Assembly: GCA_039027435.1 (NCBI GenBank) | Contig: JBCCKF010000010.1 | Coordinates: 1 to 64,000 of the forward strand | DNA: 64,000 nucleotides | DNA from: CALBPI01 sp039027435 | Lineage (GTDB): Bacteria; Pseudomonadota; Gammaproteobacteria; Steroidobacterales; Woeseiaceae | Direction of reading: 5' to 3' | In this document: one piece after another, positions 42,493 to 51,384 of the stretch | Layout: each line of letters opens with the position of its first letter | Position numbering within the stretch: position 1 is the first letter of the stretch | Program-made: the position numbers and the translations under genes | The notes under the pieces: generated by a model | What the model was told of the DNA's origin: nothing | What the model saw: only the letters and a program-made list of their open reading frames with translations | Database searches by the model: none

Positions 42493-43455
42493 ATGAATAC
42501 ACTCTCACTAGAAGCAATCAGGGCCACCTTGAAGGCGGTTGGCCCTTATGTTCGCAGTACGCCAACGGTGCCGATACCGGCTGATTTAGTGCCCGGTGCA
42601 CGCGCCGTCACCGCCAAGTATGAACTGCTGCAGATTACGGGCACCTTCAAAGCGAGAGGTGCAATGGCAAATGCGCTCGCGCTGGATGAGCAGGCGCGCG
42701 CGGCCGGAGTCACGGCGGTTAGCGCTGGCAATCACGCGATCGCAACAGCTTATGCGGCGGGTCAGCTTGGGATCGATGCCAAAGTTGTGATGACGGCCAC
42801 TGCGCCGACCGTACGTGTCGAGCGCTGCCGATCGTATGGCGCCGAGGTCGTTCTCGCACCAGATGTCCATGCAGCATTCGAGATGATGGCTGCTTTGGTT
42901 GAGCGTGAGAACCGGACCGCGATTCATCCCTTTGAAGGCCTGCTTACCGCCGCCGGTACTGCGGGTGTCGGGTACGAGTTCATCCAGGATGCTACCGATC
43001 TTGATGCGGTGATCGTGCCGATCGGTGGCGGTGGACTCGCCGCCGGCGTCGCGACAGCCGTCAAATTGCTAGCGCCCGAGTGCAAAGTGTACGGCGTTGA
43101 GCCGGAGGGTGCGGACTCGATGAGCCGCAGTCTTGCGGCCGGCTCCGCACAGCAGTTGTCGCGGGTCGATACCGTTGCCGACAGTCTCGGCGCACCCATG
43201 GCACTGCCGATCAGTTTTTCCCTCTGCCAACAGCATCTCGATGACGTCGTCCGTGTGACGGATGCCGAGCTGATCCGCGCTATGCGGGTGCAACACCAAC
43301 ACCTCGGGCTAGCGGTTGAACCGGCTTGCGCTGCAACGCTCGCCGCAGCCACCGGCCCCCTCGCTAAACGGCTTGTAGGTAAGCATGTGGGTCTGATTTT
43401 CTGTGGCAGTAACATGGACCCGGAAAGCTGGTTTCGACTTGTCGAGACGCACTGA
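42493..43455 (+). CDS. Threonine/serine dehydratase, PLP-dependent, without regulatory domain
   Basis: Start at ATG 42493 (MNTLSLEAIR) rather than a TTG at 42466; 320 residues. The PLP lysine is K53 in TGTFKARGA, the substrate loop is SAGNHAIATAYAA, and the phosphate-binding tetraglycine is in PIGGGGLAAGVATAVKL. This is the fold-type II threonine deaminase core. No C-terminal ACT domain follows, so allosteric control by isoleucine is not expected; it could be a catabolic enzyme, or a serine/threonine racemase-type relative. Its neighbour ilvD, two genes further on, makes a role in isoleucine supply (2-oxobutyrate) plausible. Confidence 0.85.
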   Translation: MNTLSLEAIRATLKAVGPYVRSTPTVPIPADLVPGARAVTAKYELLQITGTFKARGAMANALALDEQARAAGVTAVSAGNHAIATAYAAGQLGIDAKVVMTATAPTVRVERCRSYGAEVVLAPDVHAAFEMMAALVERENRTAIHPFEGLLTAAGTAGVGYEFIQDATDLDAVIVPIGGGGLAAGVATAVKLLAPECKVYGVEPEGADSMSRSLAAGSAQQLSRVDTVADSLGAPMALPISFSLCQQHLDDVVRVTDAELIRAMRVQHQHLGLAVEPACAATLAAATGPLAKRLVGKHVGLIFCGSNMDPESWFRLVETH

Positions 43456-43456
43456 A

Positions 43457-44854
43457 GTGGCTGCTATCGTCGAAACACTAAGGGCGATTGTCGGGACAGA
43501 ACATGTTTTCGACGACCCAGAGCGAAAGGGCCCCTACCTAAGTGAATGGCGAGGTCGCTACTCATCGGCGGCATTGGCTGTTGTCAGACCCGCAAACACT
43601 ACGGAAGTCAGTGAACTCGTGAGTGCATGTAGTCAGGCGGGTGTGGGTATGGTGCCCATCGGCGGCAACACGGGGCTGGTTGGCGGGGCTGTCAGTACAG
43701 ACTCACAAGTATTGATTTCGCTGGAGCGCATGAGTCGCGTACGTCATCTCGATGCGTTGAGCGCCACGATCGCTGTTGATGCAGGTTGTGTGTTGGCGAA
43801 TGCACAACAGGCCGCTGCTGACGCTGGTTTGTTGCTACCGCTCAGTCTGTCAGCAGAGGGTAGCTGTCAGATCGGTGGCAATGTCTCCACGGGTGCGGGC
43901 GGTCTAAACGTTGTGCGCTACGGAACTGTACGCGATCAGGTATTGGGCCTCGAAGTCGTCCTCCCGGATGGCAGCGTTCTCGATGAAATGAGGGCTCTCA
44001 GGAAAAACACGGCTGGCTACGACTTGAAGCAGTGGTTTATTGGCGCCGAGGGCACATTGGGCATCATTACCGGCGTCGCACTGCGCTTGTTTCCTGCGCC
44101 GCAGCACAGACAGACGATCTGGCTTAGTGTGACCAATCCACGAACGGTACTCGAGCTGTTTAGCCGGATCCGAGCGGAATTTGGCAGCTTGATGACGGCT
44201 TTTGAGTTTATGTCTGCCAACACGGTCGAACTGATCGGCCGCTATCTAGAGTCGACGCCACCGATAGCGGCGATCTCGGAGGGCGTACACGTGTTACTCG
44301 AGCTACATGGCGGAAACCTTGAATTGAGTGATGATTCGGTTCTTGGGTTCTTTGCAGCGCTCGAGCGCGAGGGTTTGTGCCAGGCAAGTGTCGTTGCGAC
44401 AAGCGAAAGCCAGCGTGAGACGTTCTGGCGTTGGCGCCACAGTGCTTCCGCGGCACAAAAACTGGCCGGCGTTTGTATCAAGCACGATATCGGCCTGCCG
44501 TTGTCAGCCGTCCCGGTTTTTCTGGAAGAGATCGAGACCCCACTTCAGAGGTTGGCGCCTGAATGTAGCATCGTCGCCTTCGGTCATATCGGCGACGGCA
44601 ACCTTCACTTCACGGTGGCACAACCCGACAACATGGACCCTGAAGACTTCGAGCGTATGCGAGAACCGATTGCATCGTGTGTGCATGGCGTAGTGCTGGC
44701 GGCTGGCGGTACTGTCAGTGCAGAGCATGGAGTGGGTTTGTTGAAACGCGATGTCCTGCCAACGCAGGTAGGGTCAGTTGCCATTGACCTCATGCGATCG
44801 CTCAAGCGCACGCTTGACCCCGAAGGTTTGATGAATCCCGGGAAAGTGCTGTGA
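43457..44854 (+). CDS. FAD-dependent D-2-hydroxyacid dehydrogenase, D-2-hydroxyglutarate dehydrogenase-like
   Basis: Starting at GTG 43457, two bases after the previous stop, gives 465 residues, matching the family (a longer frame from 43403 overlaps the dehydratase). FAD-binding PCMH segments: VVRPANTTEVSELVSACSQAG, VPIGGNTGLVGGAV, GGNVSTGAGGLNVVRYGTVRDQVLGLEVVLPDGSV, WFIGAEGTLGIIT. The C-terminal oxidase domain ends FGHIGDGNLHFTV, EHGVGLLKRD and LDPEGLMNPGKVL. The GlcD/DLD/D2HGDH group cannot be split by eye, but in Pseudomonas a similar protein oxidises the D-2-hydroxyglutarate formed by SerA. Substrate is therefore an inference. Confidence 0.8.
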   Translation: MAAIVETLRAIVGTEHVFDDPERKGPYLSEWRGRYSSAALAVVRPANTTEVSELVSACSQAGVGMVPIGGNTGLVGGAVSTDSQVLISLERMSRVRHLDALSATIAVDAGCVLANAQQAAADAGLLLPLSLSAEGSCQIGGNVSTGAGGLNVVRYGTVRDQVLGLEVVLPDGSVLDEMRALRKNTAGYDLKQWFIGAEGTLGIITGVALRLFPAPQHRQTIWLSVTNPRTVLELFSRIRAEFGSLMTAFEFMSANTVELIGRYLESTPPIAAISEGVHVLLELHGGNLELSDDSVLGFFAALEREGLCQASVVATSESQRETFWRWRHSASAAQKLAGVCIKHDIGLPLSAVPVFLEEIETPLQRLAPECSIVAFGHIGDGNLHFTVAQPDNMDPEDFERMREPIASCVHGVVLAAGGTVSAEHGVGLLKRDVLPTQVGSVAIDLMRSLKRTLDPEGLMNPGKVL

Positions 44855-47076
44855 ATGATCGTCAGTTCGGCATAGGCGAACCGCCGCAAAGCGTATTGCT
44901 TGCCATCGAACAACTCATCAGCGGCGAACGCAGTATTGCCGAGTTTCGTGACGAATTGCTGAACGTGCTCTATGACAACCCGGGCACATCGGCTGCCTTG
45001 AGCACTATGGTGAACGATTACTCTCGCCGAGGTTTGATTCCAGAGCCGATCCAGAGATTGCTGCTGCGTGACATCGACAAGATCACCAATGAGGAACACC
45101 CGACAACGCCGACTGAGTTTACCTACGAAGAGCACCACACGTCGGATCTTGCTCTAAACAGCACGGATGCGGAATTTCCTTCGGAGGAAACGTCGGGCGA
45201 TGCGTCGGAAGCCGAGCGGGAAGAACGATCTCCGGTTGTGGGCGAGGTTGAGGTCACCGCTGACTCATTGGACATCGGTACTTTGCTTCGAGGGCGCTTC
45301 GAGATCGTCGGCCGAGCAACCGGCGGCAGCATGGGTGTGGTCTACAAGGCGATTGACCGACGTCTGGCGGAAGCGGAGGGCGGCCAGCCGCTTGTAGCGA
45401 TTAAGGTGCTGGCGCCCGAATATGCCGGGCATGCTGCGGCAATGCGGGCGCTTCAGCAGGAGGCTGCAAAGGGGCGCTATCTCAACCACCCCTCGATCGT
45501 GCGTTTTCTCGATCTGGACCGCACCGGAGATATCGTCTACCTCGTGATGGAGTGGCTTGAAGGCCGGGCGCTGAGTGAGGTCCTTACCGAACGCCCGGGG
45601 GAAGCGCTTCCGCATTCGCAGGCGATACGGATCGTCGAGGAGGTCGGAAAAGCACTCGACCACGCGCACCAAATGGGCGTAACCCATGCGGACGTCAAAC
45701 CCGGCAACATCATGCTATTGGCTGATGGTTCGGTGAAGTTGCTCGACTTCGGAATCGCTCGCGCACGCGGTGGGCATGCGCCACCGACGTTGGTCACCGA
45801 TGACGCGTTCATACGGGCTGCCACTCCGGCTTACGCGAGTCCCGCTGTGCTGGAAGGAAAACCTGCACGACCGGTGGATGATGTGTTCTCGTTGGCGTGT
45901 CTGGCTTATCGGTTGCTGAGTGGTTACCGCGTGTTCAGAAACAAGACCGCACTGGAAGCGCGCAACGAGGGTCGGGAGGCCACGCGCTACACGGGTGCAG
46001 AGTCACGGATTTGGAAGGCGTTGAGCCGCGCACTTGCGCTGGATGAAAACGACCGGACGCCATCGATTTCACAACTGCTGCTAGACCTGAAGTTGGGTGA
46101 TGTCGATCGCTCGAACCCAAAGGTATGGAAATGGACCGCAATTGCGGCAGTCAGCCTCTCGATTCTGGCGGCCATCGCGATTTACTTGCCGCAGTTCGCG
46201 GTCACGGTTGAGCCCGTGCTGCCGGAAGTGGCCGTCTCTGGGAGCACCGATTCCCCAGACAGCAGAGGTATCTCGGAGGGCGGTGTGCCAGTGCCGGAAA
46301 TCGAATTCACTGTTGAGTCCGTCGAGTTCATTGCGGCGCCTTCCGTTGGAACGGTTCTGGACATGGAAATCGGTGGTGAAGTCACAACGATCCCCGAAGC
46401 GGAATTGGTGCTCTCCGAGGGTGCCGGTGAGCAGACGATTCGTTTGCGTATGGCTGATGGATTGCCCGGAGACGCACTCAGCATCGCATGGCGTCTCGAT
46501 GATGAGCCGTCCCGACGCGCCATACGCAGAGCAGTGAGCGTAGCATTGAAGCCCGAAACGCCCGAGCGTGAATCCCGGAGTGCGCTGCTGACGGTAGAGC
46601 ATTTAGATGATGCGCTACCGAAGCCTGAGCTGATCGCGAAGATAGAGGTGCAAAATACGGCGACGGGCGAAGCACTAGCCCGAGTCGTGCTGCGTCTCGA
46701 GGACGACGAGATGGAACGGATGCGCGATCAATTGCCACCGGATTCGTTTTCATTCAGTCGCGATATCGTCGAGGTCGTTGAATCCGATGGTGCAGTGGCG
46801 TTAACCCTTTGGAGATTAAACGCCAGCAACGCGCGAGTGTCTGCTGAACTGAGTATCGAGCCGCTGGGTGCAGCACCCGATGAAGACTATGTGGCACCGG
46901 ATCAGATTCGACTGGAGTTTGATGAGGGTGAGATTGCAGAAACCGTTGTGATTCCCTTGGTTTCGGATTCACTGGTCGAGTCGACCGAATTGTTGTCGGT
47001 GCGGCACAATCAGCCCGACAGTAATCCTGTCGCGCGGGGGTCAGTGACGGTGCGTATACTCGACGACGATGAGTAA
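44851..47076 (+). CDS. Transmembrane Ser/Thr protein kinase with extracytoplasmic Calx-beta-like domain
   Basis: This 741-residue protein starts with GTG overlapping the previous stop. Residues 1-140 are an acidic, unrecognised N-terminal region. The Hanks-type kinase (about 145-420) has the glycine loop GRATGGSMGVVYKA, ATP lysine K185 (VAIKVL), HADVKPGN with catalytic D281, and DFG at 299-301. HAD replaces the canonical HRD. One membrane helix (about 429-449) is followed by ~290 residues outside the cell, no PASTA repeats, and an end part (about 632-741) like a Calx-beta motif: DEDYVAPDQIRLEFDEGE, VESTELLSV and SVTVRILDDDE. Signal and substrate are unknown. It overlaps ilvD by eight bases. 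Confidence 0.85.
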   Translation: MNDRQFGIGEPPQSVLLAIEQLISGERSIAEFRDELLNVLYDNPGTSAALSTMVNDYSRRGLIPEPIQRLLLRDIDKITNEEHPTTPTEFTYEEHHTSDLALNSTDAEFPSEETSGDASEAEREERSPVVGEVEVTADSLDIGTLLRGRFEIVGRATGGSMGVVYKAIDRRLAEAEGGQPLVAIKVLAPEYAGHAAAMRALQQEAAKGRYLNHPSIVRFLDLDRTGDIVYLVMEWLEGRALSEVLTERPGEALPHSQAIRIVEEVGKALDHAHQMGVTHADVKPGNIMLLADGSVKLLDFGIARARGGHAPPTLVTDDAFIRAATPAYASPAVLEGKPARPVDDVFSLACLAYRLLSGYRVFRNKTALEARNEGREATRYTGAESRIWKALSRALALDENDRTPSISQLLLDLKLGDVDRSNPKVWKWTAIAAVSLSILAAIAIYLPQFAVTVEPVLPEVAVSGSTDSPDSRGISEGGVPVPEIEFTVESVEFIAAPSVGTVLDMEIGGEVTTIPEAELVLSEGAGEQTIRLRMADGLPGDALSIAWRLDDEPSRRAIRRAVSVALKPETPERESRSALLTVEHLDDALPKPELIAKIEVQNTATGEALARVVLRLEDDEMERMRDQLPPDSFSFSRDIVEVVESDGAVALTLWRLNASNARVSAELSIEPLGAAPDEDYVAPDQIRLEFDEGEIAETVVIPLVSDSLVESTELLSVRHNQPDSNPVARGSVTVRILDDDE

Positions 47077-48754
47077 CAACGACGACAAGCGAAAACACTC
47101 CCGAATCATTGTCGATGGTGTAGCGCAGGCGCCCAGTCGAGCGATGCTGCGGGCGGTTGGTTTTTCCGATGCGGATTTTCAGATTCCGCAGGTAGGGATT
47201 GCTTCGACCTGGAGCATGGTGACTCCGTGCAACATGCACATCGATGATCTGGCGGAACATGCCGCGAGCGGTGCCGCACAAGCCAAAGGCAAACCGGTTC
47301 AATTCAATACGATCAGCGTTTCGGACGGGATCTCCATGGGGACTCCAGGCATGCGCTATTCGCTGGTTTCTCGAGAGATTATTGCGGACTCCATCGAAGC
47401 GGTCTGCGCTGCGCAGGGCTTCGATGGGCTGGTCACCATTGGCGGCTGCGACAAGAATATGCCGGGCTGTGTGATCGCGATGGCGCGCCTGAATCGACCG
47501 TCGGTATTCGTCTACGGTGGCACGATTCAACCGGGCCCTCAGGATCGCGATATCGTTTCGGTTTTCGAGGCGGTCGGCAAACACTCGAGCGGCGAAATCG
47601 ATGACGCCGGGCTCGCGGAAGTGGAAAAGACGGCGATCCCTGGCCCAGGTGCTTGCGGCGGAATGTATACCGCAAATACGATGGCTTCAGCGATCGAGGC
47701 GCTTGGCATGAGCTTGCCCGGGAGCTCTGCGCAAGAAGCGATATCCGCAGAAAAACGCGAGGATGCGGCTCGGGCCGGCGCTGCTGTAGTGCGACTCATC
47801 GAACAAGACCTCAAACCCAGCGACATCATGACGCGCGAGGCGTTCGAAAACGCCATCACCATGGTCATTGCGTTGGGCGGGTCGACCAATGCGGTACTGC
47901 ATCTCCTAGCTATGGCGCATGCGATCGGTGTGACTCTGTCTCTGGATGATTTCACGCGGATTGGCGAGCGCGTACCTGTTCTTGCCGATCTGAAACCCAG
48001 CGGGAAATACTCTATGTCTGCGCTCGTCGCGATTGGGGGTATCCGACCGCTGATGAAATCGCTCCTTGATGCGGGCTTGTTGCATGGCCAATGTCTCACG
48101 GTGACAGGCAATTCACTTGCCGAGGACTTGAGCGATGTTGCTCCGTATCCAGAGGGGCAGCAGATCATTCAACCGCTGGATGCACCCATCAAGAAAGACA
48201 GTCATCTGGTAGTGCTTTACGGCAACGTTGCACCACACGGTGCAATCGCGAAAATCACCGGCAAAGAAGGTGAGTCGTTCACTGGTCGTGCGCGCGTATT
48301 CGGCGGGGAAGAGCCGGCTCTACAAGCAATTCTCGACGGTGAGATCGTCGAGGGTGACGTCATTGTTATTCGTTATGAAGGCCCCAAGGGCGGGCCGGGT
48401 ATGCGCGAAATGCTGAGCCCAACCAGTGCAATCATGGGCCGTGGGCTTGGTGACAAGGTGGCATTGATCACCGATGGTCGTTTCTCCGGCGGCAGCCACG
48501 GCTTTGTTGTTGGTCATGTATCGCCAGAGGCCGCAGTTGGCGGCCCGCTCGCGTTGTTGGAGGAGGGCGACGAGCTGCGTATCGACGCGGTCAACAAGCG
48601 CATCGATGTCGCAGTCTCCGATGAAGCACTCGACCAACGGCGTGCTCAGTGGTCGCCGCCCGCGCCTGCCGCAACCCGCGGGGCATTGGCAAAATACGCA
48701 GCATCTGTCACCTCGGCTTCGCGTGGCGCCGTGACCGACGCCTTCGACGACTGA
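47069..48754 (+). CDS. ilvD: Dihydroxy-acid dehydratase
   Basis: A 561-residue IlvD/Edd protein. The cluster-binding cysteines C54 (VTPCNMH), C127 (GGCDKNMPGC) and C196 (PGACGGMYTANTM) are present, together with ISMGTPGMRYSLVSRE, GNSLAEDL, GRARVFGGEE and TDGRFSGGSHGFVVGHVSPEAA. The length and sequence fit the shorter IlvD class, often [2Fe-2S], rather than the ~615-residue E. coli form. It makes the keto acid precursors of Val and Ile. It overlaps the kinase gene upstream and is overlapped by the lysine fusion gene (TGATG). Confidence 0.95.
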   Translation: MSNNDDKRKHSRIIVDGVAQAPSRAMLRAVGFSDADFQIPQVGIASTWSMVTPCNMHIDDLAEHAASGAAQAKGKPVQFNTISVSDGISMGTPGMRYSLVSREIIADSIEAVCAAQGFDGLVTIGGCDKNMPGCVIAMARLNRPSVFVYGGTIQPGPQDRDIVSVFEAVGKHSSGEIDDAGLAEVEKTAIPGPGACGGMYTANTMASAIEALGMSLPGSSAQEAISAEKREDAARAGAAVVRLIEQDLKPSDIMTREAFENAITMVIALGGSTNAVLHLLAMAHAIGVTLSLDDFTRIGERVPVLADLKPSGKYSMSALVAIGGIRPLMKSLLDAGLLHGQCLTVTGNSLAEDLSDVAPYPEGQQIIQPLDAPIKKDSHLVVLYGNVAPHGAIAKITGKEGESFTGRARVFGGEEPALQAILDGEIVEGDVIVIRYEGPKGGPGMREMLSPTSAIMGRGLGDKVALITDGRFSGGSHGFVVGHVSPEAAVGGPLALLEEGDELRIDAVNKRIDVAVSDEALDQRRAQWSPPAPAATRGALAKYAASVTSASRGAVTDAFDD

Positions 48755-51384
48755 TGAACACGACAGAAGCGGCTTTTGCTGCATCGAACCAAGCGCCGGC
48801 GAGCGAATCCAGCGAATGGGTGGTGCTCAAGTTTGGCGGTTCGAGTGTAGCGACGTTACCGAACTGGCAGTTGATTGCCGAGCGATTGCGCGATCGACTC
48901 GATGCTGGCCACCGCGTGATGGTTGTGCATTCGGCGATTCGTGGCGTGAGCGACATGCTTCAACTCGCGCTCGACAGCGCCGTCGCCGACGAGGACGGAC
49001 CGGATATTTCCGACATCCGATCCATTCATGTGCCGCTGGCCACCGCATTCGAGATCGATGTGGATACGATGATCGGCGAGCACCTCGCCGAGCTACGGCA
49101 ACTGCTGGCCGGTGTTCGACTGATTCGCGAGGCGACCCCCAGAATCGCAGCGCGCGTCATGGCGAGCGGCGAGTTGATGGCAACCGCGATGAGTGCCGCC
49201 TGGTTGGAGAAACAGGGGTTGCCAGTACATTGGCACGACGCCCGCAACCTCCTCATCTCCGAGCCTGTTGGAAATCCACGCCAAGACTATCTGTCGGCTG
49301 TCTGTACCAGTGACCCTGATCCGCATTTGAGTGCGCTGTTGGCACCAAAGGGAATCCACCTGACCCAGGGCTTTCTCGCCGGGCATCCCGACGGCGACAC
49401 GGTGGTCTTGGGGCGCGGTGGATCAGACACCTCAGCCGCATACTTTGGGGCGAAGCTCGGTGCCAGCCGGGTTGAGATTTGGACCGATGTGCCGGGAATG
49501 TTCAGTGCCGACCCACGTATCGTCCCATCGGCGCGACTCTTGACGGAACTCGATTATCAGGAGGCGCAGGAGATCGCTTCTGCGGGCGGTTTGGTGCTGC
49601 ATCCACGGTGTATCGAACCGATGGCTCAGCACAATATTCCGCTCTATGTGCGCTGCACGTCACGGCCAGAATTGCCGGGCACTTTGGTGGCAAACGCGAC
49701 GCGCGACGATCGACCCTGTGTCAAGGCGATTTCCATGCGTCAGGGCGTCACCTTGTTGTCGTTGGAGAGCATCGGCATGTGGCATGAAGTCGGATTTCTA
49801 GCCAAGGTGTTCAGCTGCTTCGCCGAGCATGGTGTATCGGTAGGGTTGGTATCCACTTCCGAGAGCAATGTGACGGTCTCTTTGGATGACGGTCCCGATG
49901 AAGTCGATACGGATTCAGTGGAACGGCTTGTTGAGGCGCTCGGATCGCTTTGCCGTGTCACGCGCCTTAACGATTGTGTCGCCGTCAGTCTTGTCGGTCG
50001 AAAGATTCGCGCAACTCTGGCGAGCCTGGGGAGTGCGTTCAGTGTTTTCGAGGAACACAGGCTTCATCTGATCAGTCAGGCGGCCAACGATCTGAACCTG
50101 ACCGTGGTTGTCGATGAGGGACAGGGATACCGCCTCGTACAGAAACTACATCCCGAGGTCATGCGTGATGCGACTCGAGATCCGTCACTCGGTCCGACAT
50201 GGGAGTCGTTGCAAAAGACCGTTGCAGAACCCGAATCGTCTGCTCGCACGTGGTGGCAAGAGAAGCGAGGTGCATTGCTAGAGCAACTCTCCTCGCATGA
50301 CTGCGCGTATGTCTATGATATTGAGACGGTGGAAGCCGCCGTGGGCGCGCTCAGCGGGTTGCGCAACGTCGATCGAGTCTTCTATGCGATGAAGGCTAAC
50401 GGTCACGGCAGCATTCTTGACGCCGTATTTGCGGCAGGACTTGGGTTTGAATGCGTGTCACCAGGCGAACTTAAGACGATCATTGCACGCTTTCCTGGTA
50501 TCAGTCCCGACCGTCTGCTTTATACCCCCAATTTCGCACCGCGAGCTGACTACGAATACGGCTTTGAGCTCGGTGCCCATGTCACGTTAGACAACCTATA
50601 CGTCCTTGAGCACTGGGCAGACCTCCTGGAAGGCCGCGACGTATTTCTGCGTGTGGACCCAGGGCAGGGTCGTGGACATCACGAACATGTCAAAACCGCG
50701 GGTAATCAAGCGAAGTTTGGTATTCCGGTCTTCGAACTGGAACGGGCCGCATCTCTTGCTGAAGCGGCGGGTTGTCGAGTAGTCGGCATTCACGCGCATT
50801 CTGGCAGTGGGATCACGACGCCCGAATCATGGAGCGAGGTCGCCGAGATTCTCGCTGCAGCCTCAAGGTTGTTCCCGGATGTCACAACTCTGGACCTTGG
50901 CGGAGGACTCGGTATTCCCGAGAAACCCGGTGATCGTTCGCTCGACCTGTCACGGCTCGATGCATCCTTAGGGGCGGTGCGTGCGGAGCATCCCGGATTG
51001 TCGCTTTGGTTGGAGCCTGGGCGTTTTGTCGTCGCGGAGGCAGGCGTATTGCTTGCGCGAGTGACGCAATTGAAAGGCAAGGGTGGGACTCGCTACGTCG
51101 GAATCGCAACGGGAATGAACTCGTTAATTCGACCAGCGCTCTATGGCGCCTATCATGAGATCGTCAATCTGACACGACTGGATGAACCCGCTACGGAGCT
51201 CGTGAATATTGTCGGACCCATTTGCGAGACTGGCGACAAACTGGGCATTGAGCGACTGCTTCCGCCGAGTGAGGAGGGTGACGTTATTCTGATCGCCAAT
51301 ACCGGCGCCTACGGTCGTGTGATGGCGTCGCACTACAACATGCGAGCGCCTGCCGAAGAGTCGGCACTAGGAGAGAACCTGTGA
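48754..51384 (+). CDS. Bifunctional aspartate kinase/diaminopimelate decarboxylase
   Basis: Start at ATG 48754 overlapping the ilvD TGA; 876 residues. The N-terminal half is an aspartokinase (VVLKFGGSSVA, FLAGHPDGDTVVLGRGGSDTSAAYFGAKLGA, WTDVPGMFSADPR) with two ACT modules (VTLLSLESIGMWHEVGFLAKVFSCF, CVAVSLVGRKI). After about residue 480 a fold-type III PLP decarboxylase follows (FYAMKANGHGSIL, PLP lysine K547; HAHSGSGITTPESW; LDLGGGLGIPEKPG; ICETGDKLG). One chain thus carries the first and last steps of lysine synthesis. This fusion is known in Xanthomonadales-type bacteria. No frameshift is seen at the junction. Confidence 0.95.
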   Translation: MNTTEAAFAASNQAPASESSEWVVLKFGGSSVATLPNWQLIAERLRDRLDAGHRVMVVHSAIRGVSDMLQLALDSAVADEDGPDISDIRSIHVPLATAFEIDVDTMIGEHLAELRQLLAGVRLIREATPRIAARVMASGELMATAMSAAWLEKQGLPVHWHDARNLLISEPVGNPRQDYLSAVCTSDPDPHLSALLAPKGIHLTQGFLAGHPDGDTVVLGRGGSDTSAAYFGAKLGASRVEIWTDVPGMFSADPRIVPSARLLTELDYQEAQEIASAGGLVLHPRCIEPMAQHNIPLYVRCTSRPELPGTLVANATRDDRPCVKAISMRQGVTLLSLESIGMWHEVGFLAKVFSCFAEHGVSVGLVSTSESNVTVSLDDGPDEVDTDSVERLVEALGSLCRVTRLNDCVAVSLVGRKIRATLASLGSAFSVFEEHRLHLISQAANDLNLTVVVDEGQGYRLVQKLHPEVMRDATRDPSLGPTWESLQKTVAEPESSARTWWQEKRGALLEQLSSHDCAYVYDIETVEAAVGALSGLRNVDRVFYAMKANGHGSILDAVFAAGLGFECVSPGELKTIIARFPGISPDRLLYTPNFAPRADYEYGFELGAHVTLDNLYVLEHWADLLEGRDVFLRVDPGQGRGHHEHVKTAGNQAKFGIPVFELERAASLAEAAGCRVVGIHAHSGSGITTPESWSEVAEILAAASRLFPDVTTLDLGGGLGIPEKPGDRSLDLSRLDASLGAVRAEHPGLSLWLEPGRFVVAEAGVLLARVTQLKGKGGTRYVGIATGMNSLIRPALYGAYHEIVNLTRLDEPATELVNIVGPICETGDKLGIERLLPPSEEGDVILIANTGAYGRVMASHYNMRAPAEESALGENL

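Noticed and set aside
46754..47584. Antisense frame across the kinase/ilvD junction
   Set aside because: Overlaps two well-supported genes and has no features of a real protein.
48649..48753. Longer lysC-lysA frame beginning inside ilvD
   Set aside because: The first 35 residues are ilvD read in another frame; the ATG at 48754 couples to the ilvD stop.
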